Shown: positions 1 through 8,136 of the stretch, one piece after another | Layout: each line of letters starts with the position of its first letter | How positions within the stretch are numbered: position 1 is the first letter of the stretch | Origin: Candidatus Ruminococcus intestinipullorum | Lineage (GTDB): Bacteria; Bacillota; Clostridia; Lachnospirales; Lachnospiraceae | DNA: 43,002 nt | Direction: 5' to 3' | Assembly: GCA_018883985.1 (NCBI GenBank) | Contig: JAHLFA010000066.1 | Coordinates: 1 to 43,002 of the forward strand | Position numbers and translations under genes: made by a program | Notes under the pieces: model-generated | Told to the model about the DNA's origin: nothing | What the model saw: only the letters and a program-made list of their open reading frames with translations | The model's database searches: none

Positions 1-1
1 G

Positions 2-820
2 AGACAGGATATTTCCAACCCATTTTATTCTTCTTTGGTCAATGAAATAGAGCAGTACCTTAGAATGCAAGGTTACAAGACACTTTTGTGTAATACCGTA
101 GGGGAAAAAACGAATGAAGCCCTATATTTAAATATGCTTGAGCGAAATATGGTGGATGGAGTTTTAACAGCAACTCACTCTTTGGATGGCAAAAAATATG
201 AGCGTATATCTGGACCAGTTGTGTCGTTTGATACACCGATTTTATGTGAGAAAATTCCAGTAATTACAGTAAACCATCAAGAGGGAGGGAAAATGGCAGC
301 ACAAGAGCTATTAAAAGCTGGATGTAAACATGTACTGCAGTTTAGAGATGATGTTTCTAAGAAGTTCTCATATTTTTCTAGACATGGGGAGTTTGAACAA
401 GTAATCAATCAATCTGGAGGAATTTGTGAGAATTATATAACGAAGTGGGATTGTTTCGAGGATGATTATTATGAACGATTGGTACGTGAATGTGTAGAAC
501 AATATCCAGAGATAGATGGCATTTTTGCCACGGATATGTTAGCTGCTATATATATGAAGGTAGTACAAGAGAAGGGGAAACGGATTCCAGAAGATATAAA
601 AGTGATTGCATATGATGGAACTTGGTTAAAAAACGCTGTGTATCCAACACTAACATACGTAAAACAGCCAATTTCTGATATTGCAAAAGTAGGTGTAGAT
701 GTACTAATGAAGATGATTCAAGGTGAAAGCATACAAGAGAAGGAGATACAGTTGCCAGTATCACTGAAAACAGGAATGACGACAGGACATAGAAGAGAGA
801 AAGGCAAAGAAAATGAATAA
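2..820 (+). CDS. LacI-family sugar-responsive repressor, 5' end cut by window edge (sucrose operon regulator)
   Basis: The reading frame is open from base 2, so the N-terminal HTH lies outside the window. The visible part begins DISNPFYSSLVNEIEQYL, the classic first strand and helix of the LacI/periplasmic-binding-like sugar-binding domain. It continues through effector-domain segments such as DGIFATDMLAAIYMKVV and KVIAYDGTW and ends with the usual dimerisation stretch (ISDIAKVGVDVLMKMIQGE). A TTG at 35 is only an internal codon. The gene overlaps the GH32 gene by 8 bp, implying co-transcription and translational coupling. Together with the fructokinase downstream, this suggests a ScrR/SacR-type repressor of sucrose use, although the actual ligand is inferred from context. 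Confidence 0.9.
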   Translation, partial: RQDISNPFYSSLVNEIEQYLRMQGYKTLLCNTVGEKTNEALYLNMLERNMVDGVLTATHSLDGKKYERISGPVVSFDTPILCEKIPVITVNHQEGGKMAAQELLKAGCKHVLQFRDDVSKKFSYFSRHGEFEQVINQSGGICENYITKWDCFEDDYYERLVRECVEQYPEIDGIFATDMLAAIYMKVVQEKGKRIPEDIKVIAYDGTWLKNAVYPTLTYVKQPISDIAKVGVDVLMKMIQGESIQEKEIQLPVSLKTGMTTGHRREKGKENE

Positions 821-2285
821 ATTAGAAAAAGCAAGAGATTATGAAAGTAAAAACGTTAAAAAAATAACGAGTGATGAACGACCATTATATCATATGACAC
901 CAGCCATTGGATGGATGAATGATCCAAATGGATTTTCTGTATATCAAGGAGAATATCATTTATTCTATCAATATTATCCTTATGACACAAAATGGGGCGA
1001 AATGCACTGGGGACATTATAAAACAAAAGATTTTCTTAAATGGGAAATACTTCCAGCGGCATTAGCACCAGATGAAGCCTACGAATCAGGATGCTTTTCA
1101 GGAAGTGCCTTGGAGAGAGAAGATGGGAAACATCTTTTGATGTATACAGCACATCTAGAAGAGGGGGAAGAAGAAAAGACTATAATAGAAACACAATGTA
1201 TAGCAATTGGAGATGGTATTGATTACGTAAAGTATGAAGAAAATCCCGTGATTCAGGAAGAAGATTTACCAGAAGATTTTTGTGTTTGTGATTTTAGAGA
1301 TCCTAAAATATGGAAAACAGAAGATAAATATTATGCAATCTGTGCAAATAGAGCAGAAGATGGTGCGGGGCAGCTACTACTTTTTTCCTCAGAAGATGCT
1401 ATGAAGTGGAAGTATGAAAAGACATTAGAGCGTTGTTTCTATGAATATGGAGATATGTGGGAGTGTCCAGACTATTTTGAACTAGAGAATAAAGATATTT
1501 TTGTGATTTCTCCTATGAATATGAAAGCAAAAGATTTAGAGTTTCATAACGGGCATAGTGTCATTGGTATGATAGGTACTCTTGATAAAGAATCTTGGTC
1601 TTACAAAAGAGAGCAGGTTCAGAATTTAGAGTATGGACTAGATTTTTATGCACCACAAACAGTACTCACACCTGATGGAAGAAGAGTGATGATAGGATGG
1701 ATGCAGTCGTGGGCATCTTCCACATTTCCACCAGAGAAAAATCAATGGTTTGGCATGATGACTGTACCACGAGAATTGACGCTGAAAGATGGAAGAATCT
1801 ATCAAAACCCTGTGAGGGAGTTGTTATCTTATAGGCAAGATCCTGTTATTTATGAAAATATTGATTTGCAAGAAACATTGGAATTAGATGGGGTGTCTGG
1901 AAGAACAATTGATTTTACTACAGAAGTAGATTTTTCATGTTCAGAAAGCAAATATTTTACAATGAAGATAGCAGCAGATGATAGATATTATTCTCTTATT
2001 TCATTTGATGTAGAAAAAGAAAGTCTAACTGTGGATCGAACTTACTCAGGTGTTCATCACGATATTGTGAATATGCGAACTTTTCCAGCATATTTGAAAA
2101 ATGGAAAATTAAAGTTAAGAGTTCTTTTAGATAGGTTTTCCGTAGAAGTTTTTGTAAATGATGGAGAGCAGGCATTTTCAATGACGTTATATCACACACC
2201 TATGTCAGCAGATAAAATTGTGTTTGGTTCTGAGAAAAAAGTTAAAATGAATGTGGAAAAATATGCTATAATTACGAATGAATAG
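813..2285 (+). CDS. scrB: GH32 sucrose-6-phosphate hydrolase / beta-fructofuranosidase
   Basis: This 490-residue cytoplasmic protein has no signal peptide. Family GH32 hallmarks are present: WMNDPNG at residues 34-40 with nucleophile Asp37, the FRDP transition-state-stabilising motif near residue 160, and WECPDYF carrying the acid/base Glu. The C-terminal part from about residue 350 is the beta-sandwich module. It should hydrolyse sucrose-6-phosphate (or sucrose) to glucose(-6-P) and fructose, the latter being the substrate of the PfkB kinase at 4317. The start at 813 overlaps the end of the regulator gene. A fructan-active GH32 enzyme is possible, but the cytoplasmic form and the operon favour sucrose. 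Confidence 0.93.
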   Translation: MNKLEKARDYESKNVKKITSDERPLYHMTPAIGWMNDPNGFSVYQGEYHLFYQYYPYDTKWGEMHWGHYKTKDFLKWEILPAALAPDEAYESGCFSGSALEREDGKHLLMYTAHLEEGEEEKTIIETQCIAIGDGIDYVKYEENPVIQEEDLPEDFCVCDFRDPKIWKTEDKYYAICANRAEDGAGQLLLFSSEDAMKWKYEKTLERCFYEYGDMWECPDYFELENKDIFVISPMNMKAKDLEFHNGHSVIGMIGTLDKESWSYKREQVQNLEYGLDFYAPQTVLTPDGRRVMIGWMQSWASSTFPPEKNQWFGMMTVPRELTLKDGRIYQNPVRELLSYRQDPVIYENIDLQETLELDGVSGRTIDFTTEVDFSCSESKYFTMKIAADDRYYSLISFDVEKESLTVDRTYSGVHHDIVNMRTFPAYLKNGKLKLRVLLDRFSVEVFVNDGEQAFSMTLYHTPMSADKIVFGSEKKVKMNVEKYAIITNE

Positions 2286-2310
2286 TAAAAAATAGCAGGA
2301 GGTTTACCAC

Positions 2311-3327
2311 ATGACAAAAATAGATATCGTTTCAGGTTTTCTTGGAGCAGGAAAAACAACGTTCATTAAGAAAATGTTGAAAGAGGCATTTGCAGGAGAA
2401 CAAGTTGTTTTAATAGAAAATGAATTTGGAGAAATTGGGATAGACGGTGGCTTTCTAAAAGAAGCTGGAATTGAAATTCGAGAAATGAATTCAGGATGTA
2501 TTTGTTGTTCTTTAGTAGGTGACTTTGGACAATCTTTAAAAGAAGTAGTAGATACGTACCATCCAGATAGAATTTTAATAGAACCATCAGGAGTTGGGAA
2601 ACTTTCAGATGTTATGAAAGCAGTACAGGATGTAGAAGAAAAACTGGAGATTCAATTAAATAGCTGCACTACAGTTGTAGACGTTACAAAATGTAAACTT
2701 TATAAAAAGAATTTTGGTGAGTTTTTTAGTAACCAAATTCAATATGCAGAAACAATTATTTTGAGCCGTACAGACAGAGCAAATACAGAAAAAATAGAAG
2801 AAGCAGTGGCACTTTTACGAGAATTGAATGAACATGCAGCCATTATAACAACTCCCATTACAGAATTAAGTGGAAATAAAATTTTGGAAACAATGGAGAG
2901 TAGACAAACCCTGGCTGAAGAGTTGTGGGAAAAACATCATCATGAATCCCATCATCATGAAGAGCATGAAAGCTGTGGATGCGGATGTGACTGCGGATGT
3001 GAAGGGCATCATGAACATCACCATCATCACCACCACCATCATGCAGAAGAAGTATTTACAAGTTGGGGTAAAGAAACAATTCATCGTTATGAGAAAGAGG
3101 AAATTGCCGATATTTTAAAATCATTGGAGAATGAAGAAAAATATGGAACAATATTACGTGCAAAAGGTATGGTTGCAGGAGAAGATGATACATGGATTTA
3201 TTTTGATATGGTTCCAGGCGAATATGATATACGTATAGGTGCAGCTGAATATACAGGAAGAATCTGTGTCATAGGTTCTAAGCTACAGGAAGAAAATTTA
3301 GATATATTATTTGATAAGAAAAATTAG
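2311..3327 (+). CDS. CobW/P47K-type G3E GTPase with His/Cys-rich metal-binding segment
   Basis: A 338-residue COG0523-type GTPase. Walker A is GFLGAGKTT (residues 9-17) and the family signature CxCC is CICC at 63-66. Residues 209-244 form an exceptional metal-binding run with many histidines, including nine in a row, interleaved with CGCGCDCGC. A C-terminal CobW_C-like domain follows (about 246-338). COG0523 proteins act as metal chaperones or insertases, often for zinc, at the cost of GTP. The gene starts 25 bp after the GH32 stop behind an AGGAGG-type site and reads into a second CobW-like gene. Metal identity and client are unknown; placement inside a sucrose operon is unexpected. Confidence 0.9.
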   Translation: MTKIDIVSGFLGAGKTTFIKKMLKEAFAGEQVVLIENEFGEIGIDGGFLKEAGIEIREMNSGCICCSLVGDFGQSLKEVVDTYHPDRILIEPSGVGKLSDVMKAVQDVEEKLEIQLNSCTTVVDVTKCKLYKKNFGEFFSNQIQYAETIILSRTDRANTEKIEEAVALLRELNEHAAIITTPITELSGNKILETMESRQTLAEELWEKHHHESHHHEEHESCGCGCDCGCEGHHEHHHHHHHHHAEEVFTSWGKETIHRYEKEEIADILKSLENEEKYGTILRAKGMVAGEDDTWIYFDMVPGEYDIRIGAAEYTGRICVIGSKLQEENLDILFDKKN

Positions 3328-3350
3328 CGATGTCTGTAAGGAGAAAAAGC

Positions 3351-4298
3351 ATGAATCAACCAGAAGTAATGGTCTATTTGATGACAGGTTTTTTAGATAG
3401 TGGAAAATCCCAATTTCTAAAGTTCACATTGACTCAGGATTATTTTCAAATTAATGGAACAACATTATTACTTCTTTGTGAAGATGGAGAAGAGGAATTT
3501 GATCCTGATGAAATGAAAAAATATAAAGTTGAAATTGTAAAAATAGAAAATCAATCAGACCTAACAGAGGAGTATTTAGAGGAATTAAATCGTATGTACT
3601 CACCAGAGAGAGTTGTTGTGGAATACAACGGAATGTGGAAGGTGAGTGAATTTGAATCTATGACACTTCCAAAAGGATGGGGAATTGAGCAAAAGTTGAC
3701 GACTGTGGATGCTAGTACGTTTCAAATGTATTTGAACAACTTAAAACCACTTTTTGTAGAAATGGTGAAAGGGGCAGAATTAGTCGTATTTAATCGTTGT
3801 GAGGATAGGGAACCATTAGCGGGATATCGCCGCAGCGTAAAAGTAGTGAATCCCCAAGCAGAGGTTATTTTTGAGGATGAGCAAGGGGAAATTGAGGATA
3901 TATTTTCCAATCACGTACCATATGATTTGGACGCACCAGTCATAGAAATTCAAAGGGAAGATTACGGTATTTGGTACGTAGATGTGATGGAACATCCAGA
4001 AAGGTATAAAGGAAAGATAGTAGAGTTTACAGCAAAGGCTTTAAAACCGAAAGGCTTTCCATCGAAAGTGTTTCTTCCAGGGCGTATGGCTATGACATGT
4101 TGTGCAGATGATACTACATTTTTGGGATATATCTGTAAAAGTCCTTATGCACCAAAATTGGAAGTAGGGCAGTGGGTGAAAGTCCGTGCAAAAATTAACT
4201 TTGCTCATGTGTCAATTTATAGAGGAGTAGGTCCAGTGTTAGAGGCTGAATATATTGAAAGTGCAGATCCAATCAACGAACTGGTATACTTTAATTGA
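3351..4298 (+). CDS. Second CobW-like GTPase fused to a YcgQ/TIGR03943-like C-terminal domain
   Basis: The preferred start is 3351 because TAAGGAG lies 7 nt upstream; an earlier in-frame ATG at 3330 has no such site. The product is 315 residues. The N-terminus carries a P-loop, MTGFLDSGKSQFL, a divergent G3E Walker A, but no clear CxCC motif. The C-terminal third (RMAMTCCADDTTFLGYICK followed by GQWVKVRAKI) resembles the soluble domain of the DUF1980/TIGR03943 (YcgQ) proteins that accompany metal-related permeases. The gene is spaced 23 bp after the first GTPase and 18 bp before fructokinase, so it belongs to the operon. The function is probably metal handling; the domain match was made by eye. 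Confidence 0.72.
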   Translation: MNQPEVMVYLMTGFLDSGKSQFLKFTLTQDYFQINGTTLLLLCEDGEEEFDPDEMKKYKVEIVKIENQSDLTEEYLEELNRMYSPERVVVEYNGMWKVSEFESMTLPKGWGIEQKLTTVDASTFQMYLNNLKPLFVEMVKGAELVVFNRCEDREPLAGYRRSVKVVNPQAEVIFEDEQGEIEDIFSNHVPYDLDAPVIEIQREDYGIWYVDVMEHPERYKGKIVEFTAKALKPKGFPSKVFLPGRMAMTCCADDTTFLGYICKSPYAPKLEVGQWVKVRAKINFAHVSIYRGVGPVLEAEYIESADPINELVYFN

Positions 4299-4316
4299 TT
4301 TAAGGAGGAACACACG

Positions 4317-5270
4317 ATGGGGAAACAGTTTGATGTAATTGCAATGGGAGAATTGTTGATAGATTTTACAACGTATGGAGAGAGTAATCAAGGAAATACT
4401 TTGTTTGAAGCGTGTCCAGGAGGAGCTCCTTGCAATGTTCTATCTTTATTAGCAAAATTAGGTAAGAAAACTGCATTTTTGGGTAAGGTAGGAGAAGATC
4501 AGTTTGGAAAATTATTAAGAACAACGCTTCAAAGTGTGGGAATTGATGACTCCTATCTTCTTGCAGACAAGGAAGTGAATACAACACTGGCATTTGTGCA
4601 TACATTGGAAGACGGTGATAGGGAGTTTTCTTTTTATCGCAACCCTGGTGCTGATATGATGTTAACAGAGGATGAAGTTGAAGAAGAGTTTATAAAGCAA
4701 GCGAAGATTTTTCATTTTGGTACACTTTCTATGACACATGAAGGGGTTAGAAAGGCGACAAAAAAAGCGATAAAAATAGCAAAAGAAGCAGGAATTTTCA
4801 TTTCTTTTGATCCAAATTTAAGAGAACCATTGTGGACCTCCTTAGATTTGGCGAAAGAACAGATGGAATACGGATTTTCATATTGTGATATGTTGAAAAT
4901 TTCAGATAACGAGATACAATTTGTAACTGGAGTAGAGGATTACGAGGAAGGAATTCAATATTTACAAGAAAAATATCACATTCCGATTATCCTTTTGACC
5001 ATGGGAAAAGCTGGAAGTAGAGTATATTACAATGGCATTTGTGTAGAGCGAGAAGGGAAAAAGGTTCAAGCGGTTGATACAACAGGAGCAGGAGATACCT
5101 TTTGTGGTAGTATACTTTATTATTTATTAGAGAATGATTTTGCACATTTGACAGAGGGGCAATTAGGTGAAATGTTAGAGTTTGCAAATGCAGCAGCAGC
5201 TCTCGTTACTACAAAAAAAGGTGCAATACGTTCAATGCCTAGTAAAGAAGAGATTCTAGAAATTATTTAG
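4317..5270 (+). CDS. scrK: PfkB-family fructokinase
   Basis: A 317-residue ribokinase/PfkB-family sugar kinase. The N-terminal substrate region is GELLIDFTTYG and CPGGAPCNVLSLLAKLG. The C-terminal PfkB signature DTTGAGDTFCG (about residues 250-260) contains the anion hole and the catalytic Asp. It would phosphorylate fructose released by the GH32 enzyme to fructose-6-phosphate, completing sucrose assimilation. A strong TAAGGAGG site precedes the ATG by about 8 nt. It is the last gene of the tight run that starts with the LacI-type regulator. Specificity for fructose rather than another sugar is inferred from the operon. Confidence 0.9.
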   Translation: MGKQFDVIAMGELLIDFTTYGESNQGNTLFEACPGGAPCNVLSLLAKLGKKTAFLGKVGEDQFGKLLRTTLQSVGIDDSYLLADKEVNTTLAFVHTLEDGDREFSFYRNPGADMMLTEDEVEEEFIKQAKIFHFGTLSMTHEGVRKATKKAIKIAKEAGIFISFDPNLREPLWTSLDLAKEQMEYGFSYCDMLKISDNEIQFVTGVEDYEEGIQYLQEKYHIPIILLTMGKAGSRVYYNGICVEREGKKVQAVDTTGAGDTFCGSILYYLLENDFAHLTEGQLGEMLEFANAAAALVTTKKGAIRSMPSKEEILEII

Positions 5271-5380
5271 AAGTATAGACAATGTAAAGAATATGTAAAA
5301 ACACTTTTCTTCCTATTAAAAATGTTGTATAGTATGAAACGAAAAAAACATAATATATAAATAGCAGGGGGAAGAGAGTA

Positions 5381-5623
5381 TTGTTAACATCAGAAGACAA
5401 CGTGTTATGTATCAAGTTTGATAATATAGAGGATGTACAGGAATTTTCAAGAATTGCCAATGAATTTACAGGTGATGTGGATTTATATCAAGGACGAGTT
5501 ATTATTGATGGGAAATCTCTTTTAGGAATTTACAGTATGGATATTGAAAAAGAGATAAAAATTAAAATATATAATGGAAGTCTTGAAGAATTTTCTCTTA
5601 AAATCAAACGTTTCTTAGTATAG
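5381..5623 (+). CDS. HPr/Crh-like small protein lacking the catalytic histidine
   Basis: An 80-residue protein starting at TTG, with an AGGGGGAAG site about 9 nt upstream. It aligns over its length with HPr phosphocarriers. EFSRIANEFTGDVDLYQ matches the first HPr helix and strand, and IIDGKSLLGIYSMDIEKEIKI matches the HPr segment around the regulatory serine (KSxMG). Counting from the TTG, that serine is residue 46, as in HPr, whereas residue 15 (His in HPr) is Asn. This resembles Crh, the Bacillus HPr paralogue that keeps Ser46 but lacks His15. It lies between the sucrose operon and dapF. A role in carbon signalling is inferred; it could also be a degenerate HPr fold with another role. Confidence 0.6.
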   Translation: MLTSEDNVLCIKFDNIEDVQEFSRIANEFTGDVDLYQGRVIIDGKSLLGIYSMDIEKEIKIKIYNGSLEEFSLKIKRFLV

Positions 5624-5665
5624 AATTGACAACTTTTGCCATTGAAAACATAAGGAGGACCAGAG

Positions 5666-6502
5666 ATGAAGTTTACAAAAATGCAGGGGCTAGGAAATGA
5701 TTATGTGTATGTAAATGGGTTAAAAGAGGAGATTAAAAATCCATCACAGTTAGCTGTACAAGTCAGTGATAGACATTTTGGGATTGGTTCGGATGGATTG
5801 ATTATTATTCGTCCATCTAAGGTAGCTGATTTTGAAATGGAAATGTACAATGCGGATGGTTCTAGAGGAGAGATGTGTGGAAATGGAATCCGCTGCGTAG
5901 CAAAATATGTATACGACTATGGATTAACAGATAAAACATCAATTTCTGTGGAAACATTAGGTGGAATTAAGTATTTGGATTTAACAGTACAAGATGGAAA
6001 AGTTACGCTTGTAAAAGTAGATATGGGAAGTCCTGTTTTTGAACCAGCAAAGGTACCTGTTGTTGCAGATGGAGATAAAGCAATTGATGAACCTATTGTT
6101 GTAGATGGACAAACCTATCATATGACTTGTGTATCTATGGGAAATCCACATGCAGTAGTTTTTATGGATGAAATAGAGCATTTAAATCTCGAGGAAATTG
6201 GTCCTAAATTTGAACAGCATGAACGCTTTCCAAATCGTGTAAATACAGAGTTTGTAAAAGTATTGGATCGGCATACAGCAGAAATGAGAGTATGGGAGAG
6301 AGGATCTGGTGAAACATTAGCATGTGGAACTGGAGCATGTGCTGTTGCGATTGCTTGTATTCTAGGAGGCTATACAGAGGAGAGGGTTACCGTAAAGCTT
6401 TTAGGCGGTGATTTAGAAATCTATTGGGACAAAGAATCCGATAAGGTATATATGACTGGACCAGCAGAAGTGGTATTTGACGGAGAGTGGAAAGATTTAT
6501 AA
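5666..6502 (+). CDS. dapF: Diaminopimelate epimerase
   Basis: A 278-residue protein with both catalytic-cysteine half-sites of DapF: MYNADGSRGEMCGNGIRC in the N-terminal half and LACGTGACA in the C-terminal half. It begins MKFTKMQGLGNDYVYV, the family's invariant N-terminus. The enzyme converts LL-diaminopimelate to meso-diaminopimelate in lysine and peptidoglycan synthesis. AAGGAGG sits 8 nt before the ATG. The stop lies 13 bp before dapL, whose product is the DapF substrate, so the two enzymes are encoded consecutively and almost certainly co-transcribed. Confidence 0.97.
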   Translation: MKFTKMQGLGNDYVYVNGLKEEIKNPSQLAVQVSDRHFGIGSDGLIIIRPSKVADFEMEMYNADGSRGEMCGNGIRCVAKYVYDYGLTDKTSISVETLGGIKYLDLTVQDGKVTLVKVDMGSPVFEPAKVPVVADGDKAIDEPIVVDGQTYHMTCVSMGNPHAVVFMDEIEHLNLEEIGPKFEQHERFPNRVNTEFVKVLDRHTAEMRVWERGSGETLACGTGACAVAIACILGGYTEERVTVKLLGGDLEIYWDKESDKVYMTGPAEVVFDGEWKDL

Positions 6503-6515
6503 AGGAGATTGGGGA

Positions 6516-7730
6516 ATGTTTAAAATTAACGAAAATTATTTGAAGTTACCAGGAAGCTACTTATTTTCAACAATTGGTAAGAAGATTGCTGCATATACAC
6601 AGGAACATCCAGAGAAAAAAATTATTCGATTAGGAATAGGGGATGTTACACAGCCTTTGGCACCAGCCATTATTGATAGTCTTCATCACGCAGTGGATGA
6701 GATGGCAAATGCGGAAACTTTTCATGGATATGCACCAGATTTGGGTTATGAGTTTTTAAGAAATGCAATTGCAGAGAATGACTATCGTGCAAGAGGTTGT
6801 GATATTTCATCAGATGAAGTATTTATTTCAGATGGAGCGAAATGCGATTCAGGAAATATTCAGGAAATATTTAGTATAGACAATAAAATTGCAGTATGTG
6901 ATCCAGTATATCCAGTATATGTGGACACGAATGTAATGGCAGGAAGAACAGGAGTATATGACGCAAACCGTGGTGTATGGAGTGATGTGATTTATATGCC
7001 TTGTACAGCAGAGAATCAATTTGTGCCAGAGATTCCAAAAGAGGTTCCAGATATTATTTACCTTTGTTTTCCAAATAATCCAACGGGTTCCACTTTAACA
7101 AAAGAGCAGTTGCAGGAATGGGTGGATTATGCGAATAAAGTAGGTGCAGTGATTATCTACGATGCAGCGTATGAAGCATATATATCAGAAGAAAATGTAC
7201 CACATACCATATATGAATGTGATGGGGCTAGAACTTGTGCTATTGAGTTACGAAGTTTCTCAAAAAATGCAGGATTTACAGGTGTAAGGCTTGGTGCGAC
7301 GATTATACCAAAAGAAATCAAGTGTGGGGATGTAACATTACATTCTCTTTGGGCAAGAAGGCATGGTACAAAGTATAATGGGGCACCTTATATTGTTCAA
7401 AGAGCAGGAGAGGCTGTATATTCTGAAGAAGGAAAGGTACAGTTGAAAAAGCAAGTAGATTACTATATGAAAAATGCAAGAGTAATTTATGAGGGCTTAA
7501 AAGAAGCGGGATATTGCGTATCAGGTGGTATCAATGCTCCATATATTTGGCTAAAGACACCAAAAGAGATGTCTTCATGGCAATTCTTTGATTATCTATT
7601 AGAACATGCAAATGTAGTAGGAACGCCAGGTTCAGGATTTGGACCAAGTGGAGAAGGTTATTTTCGTCTGACAGCTTTTGGAAGCTATGAAAATACAGTA
7701 AAAGCAATAGAAAGAATAAAAAAATTATAA
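6516..7730 (+). CDS. dapL: LL-diaminopimelate aminotransferase
   Basis: A 404-residue class I/II PLP aminotransferase starting at ATG 6516 behind AAAGGAG; the frame is open upstream, but that part overlaps dapF and has no start of equal quality. MFKINENYLKLPGSYLF is the DapL-type N-terminus, and SFSKNAGFTGVRLG holds the PLP-binding lysine. DapL converts tetrahydrodipicolinate directly to LL-DAP, bypassing the succinylase/acetylase branches, and is typical of Clostridia and other anaerobes. The direct neighbour dapF takes the product to meso-DAP. Note that ddh at 40544 offers a second one-step route. Confidence 0.96.
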   Translation: MFKINENYLKLPGSYLFSTIGKKIAAYTQEHPEKKIIRLGIGDVTQPLAPAIIDSLHHAVDEMANAETFHGYAPDLGYEFLRNAIAENDYRARGCDISSDEVFISDGAKCDSGNIQEIFSIDNKIAVCDPVYPVYVDTNVMAGRTGVYDANRGVWSDVIYMPCTAENQFVPEIPKEVPDIIYLCFPNNPTGSTLTKEQLQEWVDYANKVGAVIIYDAAYEAYISEENVPHTIYECDGARTCAIELRSFSKNAGFTGVRLGATIIPKEIKCGDVTLHSLWARRHGTKYNGAPYIVQRAGEAVYSEEGKVQLKKQVDYYMKNARVIYEGLKEAGYCVSGGINAPYIWLKTPKEMSSWQFFDYLLEHANVVGTPGSGFGPSGEGYFRLTAFGSYENTVKAIERIKKL

Positions 7731-7739
7731 GATGTAAAG

Positions 7740-7783
7740 ACTTGTCATATTCGTGCTTCAAAATAAACAAGGATATGACAAGT
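7740..7783. repeat. 11-bp inverted repeat after dapL
   Basis: ACTTGTCATAT (7740-7750) and ATATGACAAGT (7773-7783) are perfect inverted repeats around a 22-nt spacer, just after the dapL stop. No clear T-tract follows in the plus direction, so it is a poor intrinsic terminator. It could be an mRNA 3' stabilising hairpin or a protein-binding site ahead of the tRNA promoter. Confidence 0.6.
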
Positions 7784-7798
7784 TATTCAAAAAAACTA

Positions 7799-7826
7799 TT
7801 GACTTTATCAGGAATCTGTGTATAAT
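7799..7826 (+). promoter_or_regulatory. Sigma-A-type promoter of tRNA-Gln (copy 1)
   Basis: TTGACT (7799-7804), a 16-bp spacer and TATAAT (7821-7826), placed about 30 bp before the tRNA. This is a near-consensus housekeeping promoter. Confidence 0.85.
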
Positions 7827-7856
7827 GGACATGTCGAGTCAAGAAATAGTGGATAA

Positions 7857-7927
7857 TGCGGATTGGTGTAATGGCAGCACAGCAGACTCTGACTCTGTTA
7901 GTAGAGGTTCGAGTCCTCTATCCGTAG
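7857..7927 (+). tRNA. tRNA-Gln (anticodon CUG), copy 1
   Basis: A full cloverleaf can be drawn by eye. The acceptor arms TGCGGAT and ATCCGTA pair with one G-U; the D arm has GTG/CAC; the anticodon stem GCAGA/TCTGT encloses loop CTCTGAC, giving anticodon CTG; the T arm AGAGG/CCTCT has loop TTCGAGT. A U1-A72 pair is characteristic of tRNA-Gln. CCA is not encoded. A strong promoter precedes it and an intrinsic terminator follows. A second identical copy is at 16468. Confidence 0.95.
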
Positions 7928-7931
7928 CTGA

Positions 7932-7960
7932 AAGAGATAATCGTGGATTATCTCTTTTTT
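7932..7960 (+). terminator. Intrinsic terminator of tRNA-Gln copy 1
   Basis: An 11-bp stem AAGAGATAATC / GATTATCTCTT with a 3-nt loop (GTG) runs straight into a T-tract, five bases after the tRNA. Confidence 0.9.
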
Positions 7961-7961
7961 G

Positions 7962-8010
7962 TTTAATTGGGGACGTAGTAAAATTGAATTTTACTACGTC
8001 CCCAATTAAA
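7962..8010. repeat. Perfect 49-nt palindrome (24-bp arms, 1-nt loop), REP-like
   Basis: Bases 7962-7985 are the exact reverse complement of 7987-8010, with a single G at 7986 between them. The core of each arm is GGGGACGTAGTAAAATT. Such GGGGAC-ended palindromes resemble REP/BIME-type extragenic elements mobilised by single-strand (Y1/RAYT) transposases in Firmicutes. No transposase gene is nearby. A doubled terminator or cruciform-forming site is the alternative. The rest of 8011-8136 is the upstream region of the GH3 gene. Confidence 0.85.
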
Positions 8011-8092
8011 CTACCAGTTATGCAAAATTATTGTCAGGTTGTGCAGAAATCTCCCTAATTATAAAAAATATGTTACAATTTACATTACAAAA

Positions 8093-8105
8093 AGCTAGTC
8101 TAGCT
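8093..8105. promoter_or_regulatory. Palindromic operator candidate upstream of the GH3 cluster
   Basis: AGCTAG-T-CTAGCT is a 13-bp palindrome with a single central base, 32 bp before the GH3 start codon. TACAAT at 8074-8079 could be a -10 box just upstream, although no good -35 was found. A repressor site is inferred. Confidence 0.35.
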
Positions 8106-8136
8106 AAACTATGGAAGAAAAGGGAGGAGAAACAAG

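Noticed and set aside
2935-3045. Simple-sequence CAT/CAC tract as a regulatory repeat
   Set aside because: It encodes the His/Cys-rich metal-binding segment in frame within the CobW-type protein.
7753-8058. Open frame running through tRNA-Gln and the palindrome
   Set aside because: It overlaps a clear tRNA, its terminator and a perfect palindrome, and has no ribosome binding site or protein resemblance.
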